Assembly: GCA_947372575.1 (NCBI GenBank) | Contig: CANBUF010000027.1 | Location: 1 to 11,419, forward strand | From: Alcaligenaceae bacterium | Lineage (GTDB): Bacteria; Pseudomonadota; Gammaproteobacteria; Burkholderiales; Burkholderiaceae | Reading direction: 5' to 3' | DNA length: 11,419 bases | Shown: positions 1 to 7,617 of the stretch, piece after piece | How the letters are laid out: the number at the start of each line of letters is the position of its first letter | Numbering within the stretch: position 1 is the stretch's first letter | Translations under genes and position numbers: made by a program | Notes under the pieces: generated by a model | The model's database searches: none | The model's input: only the letters and a program-made list of their open reading frames with translations | Told to the model about the DNA's origin: nothing

Positions 1-2
1 AA

Positions 3-818
3 GCCGGTCCGAATGACAGTCTGGATGTGCTGGACTGGGCGATTTTTCTGATGAACTGGGCCAGCCTGGTGATGTCCATTCCCGTTATCTTGTACTCGGC
101 ATGGCCGATCTGGAGGGGGTTGGGTCATGCAATACACGCGCATCGGATCACCATGGATGTGCCAGTTGCCATCAGCATGATTGCGGCCTTTGTTCCCAGT
201 GTGATTGCGACATTTACAGGTACTGGCGAAGTCTATTTTGACTCTGTCACCATGTTCCTTGCTTTTTTATTAACTGCCAGATATTTTGAAGACCGCGCCG
301 TACAGTCCGTCGGCAAGGGTGCCTGTGATCAGCAACTCATCGGCTTAAGTGCCCCTCTGATTGAGCGTGCCAATCGCGTCGCGACCATGTTTGTGATTGC
401 CCAGCTCGGCTTAGCCTCGGTGGTGACGTCGTATTGGTGGGTCGTACAGCCTGAGCACGCACTCTCTGTGCTGGTAAGCCTGCTTGTGATGAGTTGCCCC
501 TGTGCGATGGCGTTGGCCGCACCGATTTCTCTTGCAGCGGCGCACGCGACTCTAGCGGCAGCACCTAGCCTGTCGCCAGAGCAGATCGACTCGCTTTTTG
601 CGCGGACGCGCCGCATCACGCATCAGAATCTCTATGGCGCGCTGGTTTGGCACCTGCTCACCATCCCGCCTGCAGCTTTGGGCTGGGTCACGCCCTGGGT
701 GGCTGCGCTCGCCATGTTTGTGTCTTCGGCTGCGGTCGTACTCAATGCCTGCCGACTGTACCGTGTGCCACATACGAATCCGGGTTTGACCGCAAATCTG
801 CCTGTTCATACTGGTTAA
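3..818 (+). CDS. CcoI/FixI-like copper P-type ATPase, 5'-partial, lacking all cytoplasmic catalytic domains
   Basis: The frame is open from the left edge, so the true start lies outside the window; residues here are counted from the GTG at 27. CcoI-type P1B ATPases move Cu(I) across the inner membrane for cbb3 oxidase assembly. Family hallmarks seen: an amphipathic helix ending in YSAWPIWRG (23-31), the pair MDVPVAIS and EVYFDSVTMF, the copper motif SCPCAMALAAP with CPC at 157-159, and a C-terminal pair containing QNL and AMFVSSAAVVLNA (229-241). Missing: the actuator domain with TGES, which is replaced by about 28 residues (90-117), and the whole P and N domains (DKTGT, HP, GDG), replaced by about 22 residues (178-199). 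Both losses keep the frame. It lies 15 nt before ccoS, the usual place for ccoI. As it stands it cannot hydrolyse ATP by the known mechanism, so it is either a decaying gene or a repurposed membrane core. Confidence 0.8.
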   Translation, partial: AGPNDSLDVLDWAIFLMNWASLVMSIPVILYSAWPIWRGLGHAIHAHRITMDVPVAISMIAAFVPSVIATFTGTGEVYFDSVTMFLAFLLTARYFEDRAVQSVGKGACDQQLIGLSAPLIERANRVATMFVIAQLGLASVVTSYWWVVQPEHALSVLVSLLVMSCPCAMALAAPISLAAAHATLAAAPSLSPEQIDSLFARTRRITHQNLYGALVWHLLTIPPAALGWVTPWVAALAMFVSSAAVVLNACRLYRVPHTNPGLTANLPVHTG

Positions 819-833
819 AAACAGGCGCACACA

Positions 834-989
834 ATGAATATCCTTTACCTGCTGTTGCCACTGTCCCTGATCGTGGTCGCCATGATTGGTGGCGTACTCT
901 GGTGGGCGGTTTTTTCTGGTCAATATGACGATACCGAGAGTGCCAGCTTGTCCATCCTACTGGATGATGATCGGCCGCCACGCAGCTGA
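834..989 (+). CDS. ccoS: cbb3-type oxidase assembly protein CcoS
   Basis: A 51-residue protein beginning MNILYLLLPLSLIVVAMIGG. It has one N-terminal membrane helix (about residues 3-24) followed by WWAVFSGQYDD, which matches the CcoS/FixS pattern WWAvrSGQfDDle, and an acidic LLDDD tail. In other proteobacteria CcoS is needed for cofactor (haem b and CuB) insertion into CcoN at the inner membrane. It sits directly after the ccoI-like gene and upstream of ccoN, as in many Burkholderiales. No strong Shine-Dalgarno sequence precedes the ATG, so translation may be coupled to the gene before it. The identification rests on the characteristic motif, length and position. Confidence 0.93.
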   Translation: MNILYLLLPLSLIVVAMIGGVLWWAVFSGQYDDTESASLSILLDDDRPPRS

Positions 990-992
990 GGG

Positions 993-1028
993 CCGTATAA
1001 AACTGGGGTCCATATAAGTTTTTTACGG
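993..1028 (+). terminator. Imperfect inverted repeat after ccoS, possible weak terminator
   Basis: CCGTATAAAACT (993-1004) and AGTTTTTTACGG (1017-1028) pair over 12 positions with one T-T mismatch, around a 12-nt loop. It begins 3 nt after the ccoS stop. The U-run lies inside the right arm rather than after the stem, so termination would be inefficient. It could separate ccoI-ccoS transcripts from the FNR-driven ccoN operon, or simply be an mRNA 3' stabiliser. Confidence 0.35.
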
Positions 1029-1163
1029 AGCCAGCTTTCTTAGCATGATCGTCGTGCAACCCCCCGCGCTCAGTGCAATACGCTCACTCAAGCACCTCGC
1101 TACGTTGCAAATTGGCTGCATCAGCGATTTTTGCTTGAAAGTTTCAATGCATCCCCGGGTCTA

Positions 1164-1177
1164 TTGATCCAGATCAA
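1164..1177 (+). promoter_or_regulatory. FNR/Anr box upstream of ccoN
   Basis: TTGATCCAGATCAA is an exact match to the consensus TTGAT-N4-ATCAA. It lies 69 nt upstream of the ccoN ATG. FNR-family oxygen sensors activate high-affinity oxidases when oxygen falls. Its centre (1170.5) is 32 nt from the centre of a plausible -10 element, which gives class II activator geometry with a start site near 1212. Confidence 0.92.
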
Positions 1178-1199
1178 ACGGTTTGAACTTGGTGCGAGG

Positions 1200-1205
1200 G
1201 ATGAT
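1200..1205 (+). promoter_or_regulatory. Putative -10 element of the FNR-dependent ccoN promoter
   Basis: GATGAT matches 4 of 6 positions of TATAAT. With a start near 1212, the FNR box would be centred at about -41.5, the standard position for activation by overlap with the -35 region; no good -35 hexamer is present, as expected. The leader to ccoN (about 35 nt) contains the palindrome AAAACGTTTT (1217-1226) and the ribosome site AAGGAA. The element was chosen by spacing, so it is an inference. Confidence 0.5.
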
Positions 1206-1246
1206 AGCGCTATAGAAAAACGTTTTAAAAAAAAGGAACGCAAATC

Positions 1247-2716
1247 ATGGCTAGTTCGCCCACTGCAGCAGCCGAGACCTTCAATTACACCGTAGTGAGG
1301 CAATTTGCCATCATGACGGTTGTCTGGGGGATTGTCGGCATGCTGGTTGGAGTTGTGATCGCGGCGCAGTTGCTGTGGCCTCAGCTCAATCTTGATATTC
1401 CTTGGTTAACCTACGGCCGGTTGCGCCCTTTGCATACCAATGCAGTGATTTTTGCGTTTGGAGGCTGTGCACTGTTTGCGGCCTCTTACTATGTGGTGCA
1501 GCGCACCTGTCAGGCTCGCCTCTTTTGTGCAAAACTGGCGGCCTTCACATTCTGGGGCTGGCAAGCCGTGATAGTGGCTGCTGCCATTACCTTGCCGCTT
1601 GGCTTTACGAGCAGCAAGGAATATGCCGAGCTGGAGTGGCCAATCGACATTCTGATCACGCTGGTGTGGGTGGCCTACGCGATTGTGTTCTTTGGGACAA
1701 TTGTTAAGAGACGCTCCAAGCATATTTATGTGGCGAACTGGTTTTTTGGCTCTTATATTCTGACAATTGCTATCTTGCATATTGTTAACAATATCGAAAT
1801 CCCGATCTCGATTTTCAAACTCAAATCCTACTCCGCTTATGCTGGTGTTCAGGATGCGATGGTGCAGTGGTGGTATGGCCACAACGCCGTTGGTTTTTTT
1901 CTGACAACCAGCTTCCTTGGCATGATGTATTACTTCATCCCCAAGCAAGCCGAGCGCCCCATCTATTCGTATCGTCTGTCGATTGTGCACTTCTGGGCAC
2001 TGGCCTTTACTTACATGTGGGCGGGTCCGCATCACCTTCTCTACACCTCGCTGCCTGATTGGACGCAATCTCTCGGCATGGTGTTCTCTCTCATTTTGCT
2101 AGCGCCGTCCTGGGGCGGCATGATTAACGGCATCATGACTTTATCGGGTGCATGGCACAAGCTGCGCACGGATCCGATCCTGAAGTTTATGGTGGTGTCG
2201 CTTTCGTTCTACGGTATGTCGACATTCGAAGGCTCGATGATGTCTATTCGTACGGTCAATGCCTTGTCGCATTACACCGACTGGACAATTGGCCATGTGC
2301 ACTCCGGTGCGCTGGGCTGGGTGGCCATGATTACCTTTGGCATGCTGTATTACCTGATTCCACGACTCTGGGGGCGCGACAAGATGTACAGCACGCGTCT
2401 GATTGAGGTCCATTTCTGGATCGCGACGATCGGAGTGGTGTTGTATATCGCTTCGATGTGGATTGCCGGTGTCATGCAGGGTCTGATGTGGCGTGCGACC
2501 GAGCCCGATGGATCACTGACATATAGCTTTGTCGAGTCGGTTAAATCAACTTTTCCTTTCTATGCAATCCGTCTGATGGGTGGACTCTTGTATCTGAGCG
2601 GAATGATCTTGATGGCCTACAACGTATTTAAGACCGTGATCGGTCAGACACCTGTCAACCCGTTGATTCCTAAAGACCTGCCTGCAACATCCACCGCCAC
2701 ATTGGCAAAAGCCTGA
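1247..2716 (+). CDS. ccoN: cbb3-type cytochrome c oxidase subunit I (CcoN)
   Basis: Catalytic subunit of cytochrome cbb3 oxidase, which reduces O2 to water and pumps protons with high oxygen affinity. At 489 residues it is the usual length and has about 12 membrane helices. Ligands are all present: H63 (RLRPLHTNA) and H352 for low-spin haem b, H350 (IGHVHSG) for haem b3, and H212 (WWYGHNAVG), H262 and H263 (WAGPHHLLY) for CuB. Y256 is the cross-linked tyrosine of this oxidase class. These positions sit at a constant +5 offset from what I recall of the Pseudomonas stutzeri CcoN numbering. The ATG at 1247 follows AAGGAA at 9-nt spacing. It is first in the ccoNOQP operon behind the FNR box, and ccoO follows after 10 nt. 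Confidence 0.98.
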   Translation: MASSPTAAAETFNYTVVRQFAIMTVVWGIVGMLVGVVIAAQLLWPQLNLDIPWLTYGRLRPLHTNAVIFAFGGCALFAASYYVVQRTCQARLFCAKLAAFTFWGWQAVIVAAAITLPLGFTSSKEYAELEWPIDILITLVWVAYAIVFFGTIVKRRSKHIYVANWFFGSYILTIAILHIVNNIEIPISIFKLKSYSAYAGVQDAMVQWWYGHNAVGFFLTTSFLGMMYYFIPKQAERPIYSYRLSIVHFWALAFTYMWAGPHHLLYTSLPDWTQSLGMVFSLILLAPSWGGMINGIMTLSGAWHKLRTDPILKFMVVSLSFYGMSTFEGSMMSIRTVNALSHYTDWTIGHVHSGALGWVAMITFGMLYYLIPRLWGRDKMYSTRLIEVHFWIATIGVVLYIASMWIAGVMQGLMWRATEPDGSLTYSFVESVKSTFPFYAIRLMGGLLYLSGMILMAYNVFKTVIGQTPVNPLIPKDLPATSTATLAKA

Positions 2717-2726
2717 GGAGAAGATC

Positions 2727-3383
2727 ATGGCAAATGAAAAAAAATCTTTCTTCTCGCATGAGACGCTTGAAAAAAATATCGGACTGATGATCATCTGCAG
2801 CATTCTGGTGGTGCTGTTTGCCGGACTGGTACAGATTGTCCCGCTGTTTTTTCAGCACTCAACGACTGAGGCGGCACCGGGTGTAGAGCCTTATGATGCC
2901 TTGCGCCTGATGGGCCGCGATATGTATATTCGCGAAGGGTGTGTGGGTTGTCATTCGCAACAAATACGGATGTTACGTGCCGAAGTCCAGCGTTACGGAT
3001 CTTATTCTGTAGCTGGCGAATCGGTGTTCGATCATCCTTTCCTTTGGGGCTCCAAGCGAACCGGTCCTGACCTGGCGCGCGTGGGTGAGCGTTATTCGGA
3101 TGAGTGGCATCGTATTCATTTGCGTAATCCCCGCAATGTGGTGCCTGAGTCGAATATGCCTGGTTACCCATGGTTGTCGCAAAACACCCTGCAGAGCGAT
3201 GATATCGGCGACAGAATGCGCGCACTCAGAGTCGTGGGTGTTCCCTACACCGATGCACAGATTGCTGCTGCACCCGAGGCGCTCAAAGGTAAGACTGAAG
3301 AAGATGCCTTGATTGCTTATTTGCAGGGGCTCGGAACTGGTGTGCGTCGTGCACAGTTGACGTCTGGTACAGGGAGCAAATGA
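2727..3383 (+). CDS. ccoO: cbb3-type cytochrome c oxidase subunit II, monohaem cytochrome c (CcoO)
   Basis: Membrane-anchored c-type cytochrome that passes electrons from CcoP to CcoN. The 218 residues comprise one N-terminal helix (about 18-42) and a periplasmic cytochrome domain. The haem c motif is CVGCH at 72-76, and the distal ligand is M144 in ESNMPGYPW, the signature of the CcoO/FixO family. The sequence [16 protein letters not shown] (105-120) is also typical. The ATG follows GAGGAG closely. The stop codon overlaps the start of ccoQ (ATGA), indicating translational coupling. Length and motifs are normal. Confidence 0.98.
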   Translation: MANEKKSFFSHETLEKNIGLMIICSILVVLFAGLVQIVPLFFQHSTTEAAPGVEPYDALRLMGRDMYIREGCVGCHSQQIRMLRAEVQRYGSYSVAGESVFDHPFLWGSKRTGPDLARVGERYSDEWHRIHLRNPRNVVPESNMPGYPWLSQNTLQSDDIGDRMRALRVVGVPYTDAQIAAAPEALKGKTEEDALIAYLQGLGTGVRRAQLTSGTGSK

Positions 3384-3562
3384 TGCTGGCTTATCTGAAC
3401 GCACTTTCAACCGTTCTGGCGATGGTGACATTTTTTGGAATCGTCTGGTGGGCATTTTCCAAGGGACGCAAAAAAGCCAATAAAGAATCGGCCATGTTGC
3501 CCTTCGCACTCCCTGACGAAGGGCGTGATCAGCAGCCAAACAATAAGGAAAAACAGCCATGA
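3380..3562 (+). CDS. ccoQ: cbb3-type oxidase small subunit (CcoQ)
   Basis: A 60-residue protein with one membrane helix (about 5-26, ending in GIVWWAF) followed by a basic, polar cytoplasmic tail ([10 protein letters not shown]). This matches CcoQ/FixQ, a small subunit reported to stabilise the cbb3 complex and its association with CcoP. The ATG at 3380 overlaps the ccoO stop by 4 nt, and a second in-frame ATG lies at 3383, so the start is uncertain by one codon. Its own stop overlaps the ccoP start in another ATGA. CcoQ is poorly conserved in sequence; position and architecture decide the call. Confidence 0.93.
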   Translation: MMLAYLNALSTVLAMVTFFGIVWWAFSKGRKKANKESAMLPFALPDEGRDQQPNNKEKQP

Positions 3563-4518
3563 GCGATTTTGTTGACGGCTTTTGGGGCTATTACATCGGT
3601 AGCATCGCATTACTTGGTATTGCCTGGTGCTTATGGCTGATTTTTTCTCAGCGCAAATGGCTGGGAAACCGTACGGTAAAAGTCGAGGATACGGGTCATG
3701 TCTGGGACGGTGACCTGCGCGAACTGAACAATCCGGTTCCCCGTTGGTGGACAATCATGTATGTCTCAATGTGCGTGTTTGGCTTGGGTTACCTTGTCTT
3801 ATATCCAGGACTCGGGGCTTACAAAGGCCAACTCGGTTACACCACCGCACAAGAGGTCAAAAAAGATCAGCTTGAGCAGGATGCTGCAGTGAAACCTGTG
3901 TTTGCAAAATTTGCCAACATGGATATTCCCGCGATCGCGGCCGATCCTGATGCGCATGTCATTGGTCAGAGAATCTTTTTGAATAATTGCGCCCAGTGCC
4001 ATGGTTCGGATGCCAAGGGCGGTCCCAGCTTTCCCAATCTGGTTGATGGCGATTCAATTTATGGACGTGAACCTGAGACCTTGGTGGCAACGATTACCAA
4101 CGGTCGTAATGGCATCATGCCTGCATTCAAAGAGACCATCAATCCACAGACGGCTGCCGATATTGCGCAGTATGTGCGATCCTTGTCCGGCCTGGCTTCT
4201 GATTCGATCAAGTCGCTTCGCGGTAAAGGTGAATTCATGAATTATTGCGCAGCCTGTCATGGTGCCGAAGGCAAGGGAAACAAGGCACTTGGCGCTCCAA
4301 ATCTGACCGATGATGTCTGGCTGTATGGCAGTTCCGAAGCCACGATCGTCAACGGGATTTTGAATGGTCGCAATAATCGCATGCCCGCACAAGCTCAGAA
4401 TCTGACGCCAGAGCAAATAAAAATGGTTGCAGCCTGGGTCTGGGGATTATCAGGCGGTCGTAATGTGACGTCTTCATCCTCTGCCACGATGACCGCTCCA
4501 GCGGCTGCGGCTAAGTGA
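3559..4518 (+). CDS. ccoP: cbb3-type cytochrome c oxidase subunit III, dihaem cytochrome c (CcoP)
   Basis: Entry subunit for electrons from soluble cytochrome c into cbb3 oxidase. The 319 residues comprise two N-terminal membrane helices (about 11-29 and 63-87), the FixP/CcoP N-terminal motif with GHVWDGDLRELNNPVPRWW (47-65, partly spanning the inter-helix loop), and two periplasmic cytochrome c domains. Haem motifs are CAQCH (144-148) and CAACH (230-234), with methionine ligands M187 (GIMPAF) and M275 (NRMPAQ). The C-terminus is an Ala/Ser/Thr-rich tail. It overlaps ccoQ by 4 nt and ends directly at the next gene, so the operon is very compact. No unusual features. Confidence 0.98.
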   Translation: MSDFVDGFWGYYIGSIALLGIAWCLWLIFSQRKWLGNRTVKVEDTGHVWDGDLRELNNPVPRWWTIMYVSMCVFGLGYLVLYPGLGAYKGQLGYTTAQEVKKDQLEQDAAVKPVFAKFANMDIPAIAADPDAHVIGQRIFLNNCAQCHGSDAKGGPSFPNLVDGDSIYGREPETLVATITNGRNGIMPAFKETINPQTAADIAQYVRSLSGLASDSIKSLRGKGEFMNYCAACHGAEGKGNKALGAPNLTDDVWLYGSSEATIVNGILNGRNNRMPAQAQNLTPEQIKMVAAWVWGLSGGRNVTSSSSATMTAPAAAAK

Positions 4519-4527
4519 GTGTCGCGC

Positions 4528-6087
4528 ATGACAATTGATTCAATTTCTGGGCCAAACGCCACGGGGCAGACACCTCCCCCCTGGCGGCCTGTGGGTGCTA
4601 AGACCGTACCGGCGGGCGTTGAGACGATTGAAGAAAGTATTGTCGATGTCCGTCGTAAAATTTATCCACGTTCGGTCAGTGGTTGGTTCGCGCGCTGGAG
4701 AATATTGTTTGTTGTCCTGACTCAAGCGCTGTTCTATGGCTTGCCATGGTTGAACTGGAATGGTCGCCAGGCCGTACTGTTCGATCTCGGAGCGCGTAAG
4801 TTTTATATTTTTGGCATGGTGCTCTGGCCGCAGGACGTGATTTACCTGACGTTACTCCTGATCATTTCAGCGCTCGGTCTGTTTTTATTTACGGCTATCG
4901 CGGGTCGCCTTTTTTGTGGCTATGCTTGTCCACAGACCGTCTACACAGAAATTTTTATGTGGATCGAGCGAAAAGTTGAGGGTGATCGTGTTGCCCGGAT
5001 ACGGCTCGATGAATCTCCCTTTTCGTTTCGCAAGTTACGGATCAAGGCGACCAAACACGTTTTATGGCTGTTAGTTGGCTTGCTGACCGGGTTCACTTTC
5101 ATTGGATATTTTGCACCGATTCGCTCCCTTGGACTGGATCTGCTTGCTTTCACCCTTGGGCCATGGCAATGGTTCTGGCTACTTTTTTACAGCTTTGCGA
5201 CGTGGGGCAATGCGGGATTCCTGCGCGAGCAGGTCTGTAAATACATGTGCCCTTATGCTCGCTTCCAAAGCGTGATGGTCGATCGCGACACGCTGGTCGT
5301 GACCTATGACTCCTTGCGTGGCGAGCCGCGCGGTGGACGGGCTCGCAAGCTCGATCATCGTGCAGCAGGGCTAGGAGATTGTGTCGATTGCAGTATCTGT
5401 GTGCAAGTTTGCCCAACTGGTATCGATATCAGAGAGGGCTTGCAATACATGTGTATCGGTTGTGGCGCGTGTGTCGATGCCTGCAACCAGGTCATGAAAA
5501 AAATTGACTATCCGCCAGGTTTGATTCGTTACACATCTGAACGTGGCATGCTTGAAGGCCTCTCGGTCGCGCAGATCAGGCAGCATTTGTTACGGCCTCG
5601 CGTGTTGATATATAGCGCTTTGATGCTTGTGATCGTTTCTGTATTTATCGGAACGCTTGCAACACGGACCACGTTGCGTGTTGACGTCATCAGGGATCGT
5701 GGTGTGCTTGGGCGCGAGGTTGCCGGCGGCATGATTGAAAACGTTTACCGTCTGCAGATTATTAATGCCTCCGAACAAGAGCTTGAGCTTTCTTTGCAAG
5801 CAACAGGTCTGACTGGACTGGTCGTCAATGTGGCGGATCAGCCCGCCTTGCGTACCCAGACTCCGGGTTCAGCAGCCACAAACGACAGGTATGCAATCAC
5901 TCAAACCGCTTCGCATCTCGTGATTCCTGCCGCTTCAAATCGCATGGTTCCTGTCGTCGTGCGGGCACCCGCCGATGCGGGCTCACCTGGTTCACACAAG
6001 ATTGAATTTGTCACGACCTCAACCGCTCATGATGGGCACGTAGAGACGCGAGTACGAGAACCTTCAAGCTTTATCTTCCCGAACTGA
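4528..6087 (+). CDS. ccoG: cbb3 oxidase assembly cupric reductase CcoG (RdxA/FixG family)
   Basis: Membrane iron-sulfur protein, described in Rhodobacter as a cupric reductase supporting copper delivery to cbb3 oxidase. Counted from the ATG at 4528 it has 519 residues. Membrane helices lie near 56-74, 104-126, 176-195 and 213-227, and one near 358-378. Cysteine pairs occur at CGYAC (130-134) and CKYMC (237-241). A ferredoxin domain has C285, C288, C291, C295 and C309, C312, C315, C319, enough for two 4Fe-4S clusters. An Ig-like C-terminal domain follows. I prefer ATG 4528 because AAGTGAG lies 8 nt upstream; a GTG at 4519, directly after the ccoP stop, would add three residues. Confidence 0.96.
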   Translation: MTIDSISGPNATGQTPPPWRPVGAKTVPAGVETIEESIVDVRRKIYPRSVSGWFARWRILFVVLTQALFYGLPWLNWNGRQAVLFDLGARKFYIFGMVLWPQDVIYLTLLLIISALGLFLFTAIAGRLFCGYACPQTVYTEIFMWIERKVEGDRVARIRLDESPFSFRKLRIKATKHVLWLLVGLLTGFTFIGYFAPIRSLGLDLLAFTLGPWQWFWLLFYSFATWGNAGFLREQVCKYMCPYARFQSVMVDRDTLVVTYDSLRGEPRGGRARKLDHRAAGLGDCVDCSICVQVCPTGIDIREGLQYMCIGCGACVDACNQVMKKIDYPPGLIRYTSERGMLEGLSVAQIRQHLLRPRVLIYSALMLVIVSVFIGTLATRTTLRVDVIRDRGVLGREVAGGMIENVYRLQIINASEQELELSLQATGLTGLVVNVADQPALRTQTPGSAATNDRYAITQTASHLVIPAASNRMVPVVVRAPADAGSPGSHKIEFVTTSTAHDGHVETRVREPSSFIFPN

Positions 6088-6096
6088 GGAGACACA

Positions 6097-6327
6097 ATGA
6101 ACAACGATAATCATTCACAAGAACAATTGGACAATGGTCCCTGGTGGCGTCAACCTTGGCCTTGGCTGTTGATGGCGGGTCCCGTTGTTGCCATCATCGG
6201 TTGCGCGATCACCATGACACTGGCTTTCAGGAGTTTTTCTGACCAGCCTATTTTTGATGGTGGCATGAAGCGGGGGCTTGTGGTTGAAAGACATACGACG
6301 TCAGCTCCGGTTTCTGAGTCGCGTTGA
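6097..6327 (+). CDS. ccoH: Short CcoH/FixH family protein
   Basis: A 76-residue single-pass membrane protein. Residues 15-45 contain PWWRQPWPWLLMAGPVVAI, the classic N-terminal helix of FixH/CcoH, an assembly or stability factor of cbb3 oxidase. After the helix, DGGMKRGLVVER corresponds to the family's D-YYKQGLA segment, and the protein then stops. Typical FixH proteins have about 150-170 residues with a periplasmic beta-rich domain; here that domain is absent. GAGGAG precedes the ATG at good spacing, 9 nt after ccoG. Nothing downstream in any frame resembles the missing domain, so this is a compact form rather than a frameshift product. Confidence 0.88.
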   Translation: MNNDNHSQEQLDNGPWWRQPWPWLLMAGPVVAIIGCAITMTLAFRSFSDQPIFDGGMKRGLVVERHTTSAPVSESR

Positions 6328-6341
6328 TCAAGGAGGCGGCC

Positions 6342-6587
6342 ATGAAATGGCGATCTTTGATGTTGATTTTGTGGCCCTCATTCCTGATGGCAGGTATAGC
6401 CAGCGCAGTCGTTTTTGCCTTGATTGATCCGCTGGATGTCGCCATTTTTGGTTATATCCGTCCTGATCGTGACATTTTGTATGCCGCCGGTTTTTTCTTT
6501 TTCTGGTTCATCGCAGCAATGTCGAGCTTGTTGACGCTTTATATCGTCCCCCATGAGGGAGACGATAAGAATGACATCAGTTTCTAG
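6342..6587 (+). CDS. Small two-helix membrane protein of the cco cluster, function unknown
   Basis: An 81-residue hydrophobic protein with two predicted membrane helices (about 5-27 and 46-69), a conserved-looking connecting segment ALIDPLDVAIFGY and the stretch GFFFFWFIAAMSS. The frame is open upstream to a TTG at 6324, but the ATG at 6342 has a strong AAGGAGG site 5 nt before it, so I take that start. It lies 14 nt after ccoH on the same strand and is probably the last gene of the cco transcript. I recall proteins of similar look (ALFDPxD... GFFFFW) near cbb3 genes of other beta- and gammaproteobacteria, but I know of no assigned function. A part in oxidase assembly is a guess from context. 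Confidence 0.75.
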   Translation: MKWRSLMLILWPSFLMAGIASAVVFALIDPLDVAIFGYIRPDRDILYAAGFFFFWFIAAMSSLLTLYIVPHEGDDKNDISF

Positions 6588-6592
6588 GCGGC

Positions 6593-7573
6593 TTACTCCA
6601 TCGTCACGCCCGCAGCACGTATGACCTCTGCAAACCGCTTGATTTCACTTGCGAGGTATTCTTTGTACTGTTCGGGCGTTGATCCCAGCGCCTGAGCACC
6701 TTGTTCGTCAAGCGACTTGAGTACGGTAGGTGACTGCAAAGCTTTCAGGATTTCTGTATTCATTTTCTTGATGATTGCAGGATCGGTTCCGGCTGGGACA
6801 ACAATCCCTTGCCAGGCGCCCATATTGAAACCAGGAAGTATTGTTTCGTCTACGGTTGGGAGGTCAGGAAACACGGGGCTGCGTTTAGCGCTCGTAATAG
6901 CGAGTGCCTTGACTCGATTGTCCCGAATGAACTGGATCGAATCATTAAACGTATTCGTGGAGTACTGAATCTGCCCACCAATCAGATCGATCATAGCGGG
7001 GGAGCTTCCGCGGTAGGGCACGTGAATGGCATCGATGCCAGTCGCCTGATTGATCAGAAAGGCACCGAGTTGTGTGATGTTGCCATTGCCTGCAGACCCA
7101 TAGGAGAGCTTGCCAGGATTATTTTTGGCATATGCAATAAATTCCTGGATGGTATTAACAGGTACCTTGTTGTTGACCACCAGCACGAGGGGGACGACCG
7201 CAGTGGTCGTGACGGTCGCCAAATCTTTTTGGGGGTTGTAGGATAAATTTTTATAGAGACTTGGGCTCAAGGCAAGCGATGAGGTGTTGTAGAGCATCGT
7301 GTAGCCATCAGGCTTGGCCGAGGCAACAGCCTGACCACCAATATTCCCATTGGCCCCAGCTTTGTTATCAACGACAAAGGTCTGACCAAGCTGTTCGGTC
7401 AGCTGACGGGCCAACACCCGTGCGATTAAATCTGTGGGGCCGCCAGGCGGGAAAGGCACCACGATATTGACGGCATGTGTAGGCCAGTCCGTTTGTTGCG
7501 CGCCTACAGGTGCTGCCGCGCAGATTGACAGGAGAATGGTTGCAAGGGAAGTCTTTAAGAATGTAAATTTCAT
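6593..7573 (-). CDS. Bug family (TctC-like) periplasmic solute-binding protein
   Basis: A 326-residue extracytoplasmic receptor of the tripartite tricarboxylate transporter family. It has a Sec signal peptide (MKFTFLKTSLATILLSICAA, cleavage near GA-QQ at 25-26), then the family signature IVVPFPPGGPTDLIARVLA (38-56), NKAGANGNIG (70-79) and the ligand-loop stretch GSAGNG (159-164), with HVPYRGSSP (184-192). Such receptors usually bind small carboxylates or related acids. No TctA/TctB membrane genes are in the window, so it is an orphan, which is common in Burkholderiales. It lies 44 nt downstream of the maoC-like gene on the same strand and probably shares its transcript. No clear Shine-Dalgarno sequence precedes the ATG. 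It converges on the last cco-cluster gene with 5 nt between the stops. Confidence 0.95.
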   Translation of the reverse strand: MKFTFLKTSLATILLSICAAAPVGAQQTDWPTHAVNIVVPFPPGGPTDLIARVLARQLTEQLGQTFVVDNKAGANGNIGGQAVASAKPDGYTMLYNTSSLALSPSLYKNLSYNPQKDLATVTTTAVVPLVLVVNNKVPVNTIQEFIAYAKNNPGKLSYGSAGNGNITQLGAFLINQATGIDAIHVPYRGSSPAMIDLIGGQIQYSTNTFNDSIQFIRDNRVKALAITSAKRSPVFPDLPTVDETILPGFNMGAWQGIVVPAGTDPAIIKKMNTEILKALQSPTVLKSLDEQGAQALGSTPEQYKEYLASEIKRFAEVIRAAGVTME

Positions 7574-7617
7574 GTTGTATTTGTATAAGTATTAAATAAA
7601 AGCTTTCAGTAATAACG

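Noticed and set aside
1217..1226. AAAACGTTTT palindrome in the ccoN leader as an operator
   Set aside because: It is short and A/T-rich in an A-run; nothing supports a specific regulator.
1406..2068. 220-codon minus-strand frame opposite ccoN
   Set aside because: It is antisense to a fully conserved ccoN, with no recognisable protein motif; it is a shadow of codon bias.
2973..3560. 195-codon minus-strand frame opposite ccoO and ccoQ
   Set aside because: It lies antisense across two genes with intact conserved motifs and resembles no known protein.
6324..6341. TTG start for the 81-residue membrane protein
   Set aside because: It would start inside the end of ccoH and translate the AAGGAGG site; the ATG at 6342 has that site at ideal spacing.
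6809..7246. 145-codon plus-strand frame opposite the Bug gene
   Set aside because: The Bug protein on the other strand has a signal peptide and all family motifs; the opposite frame has none.
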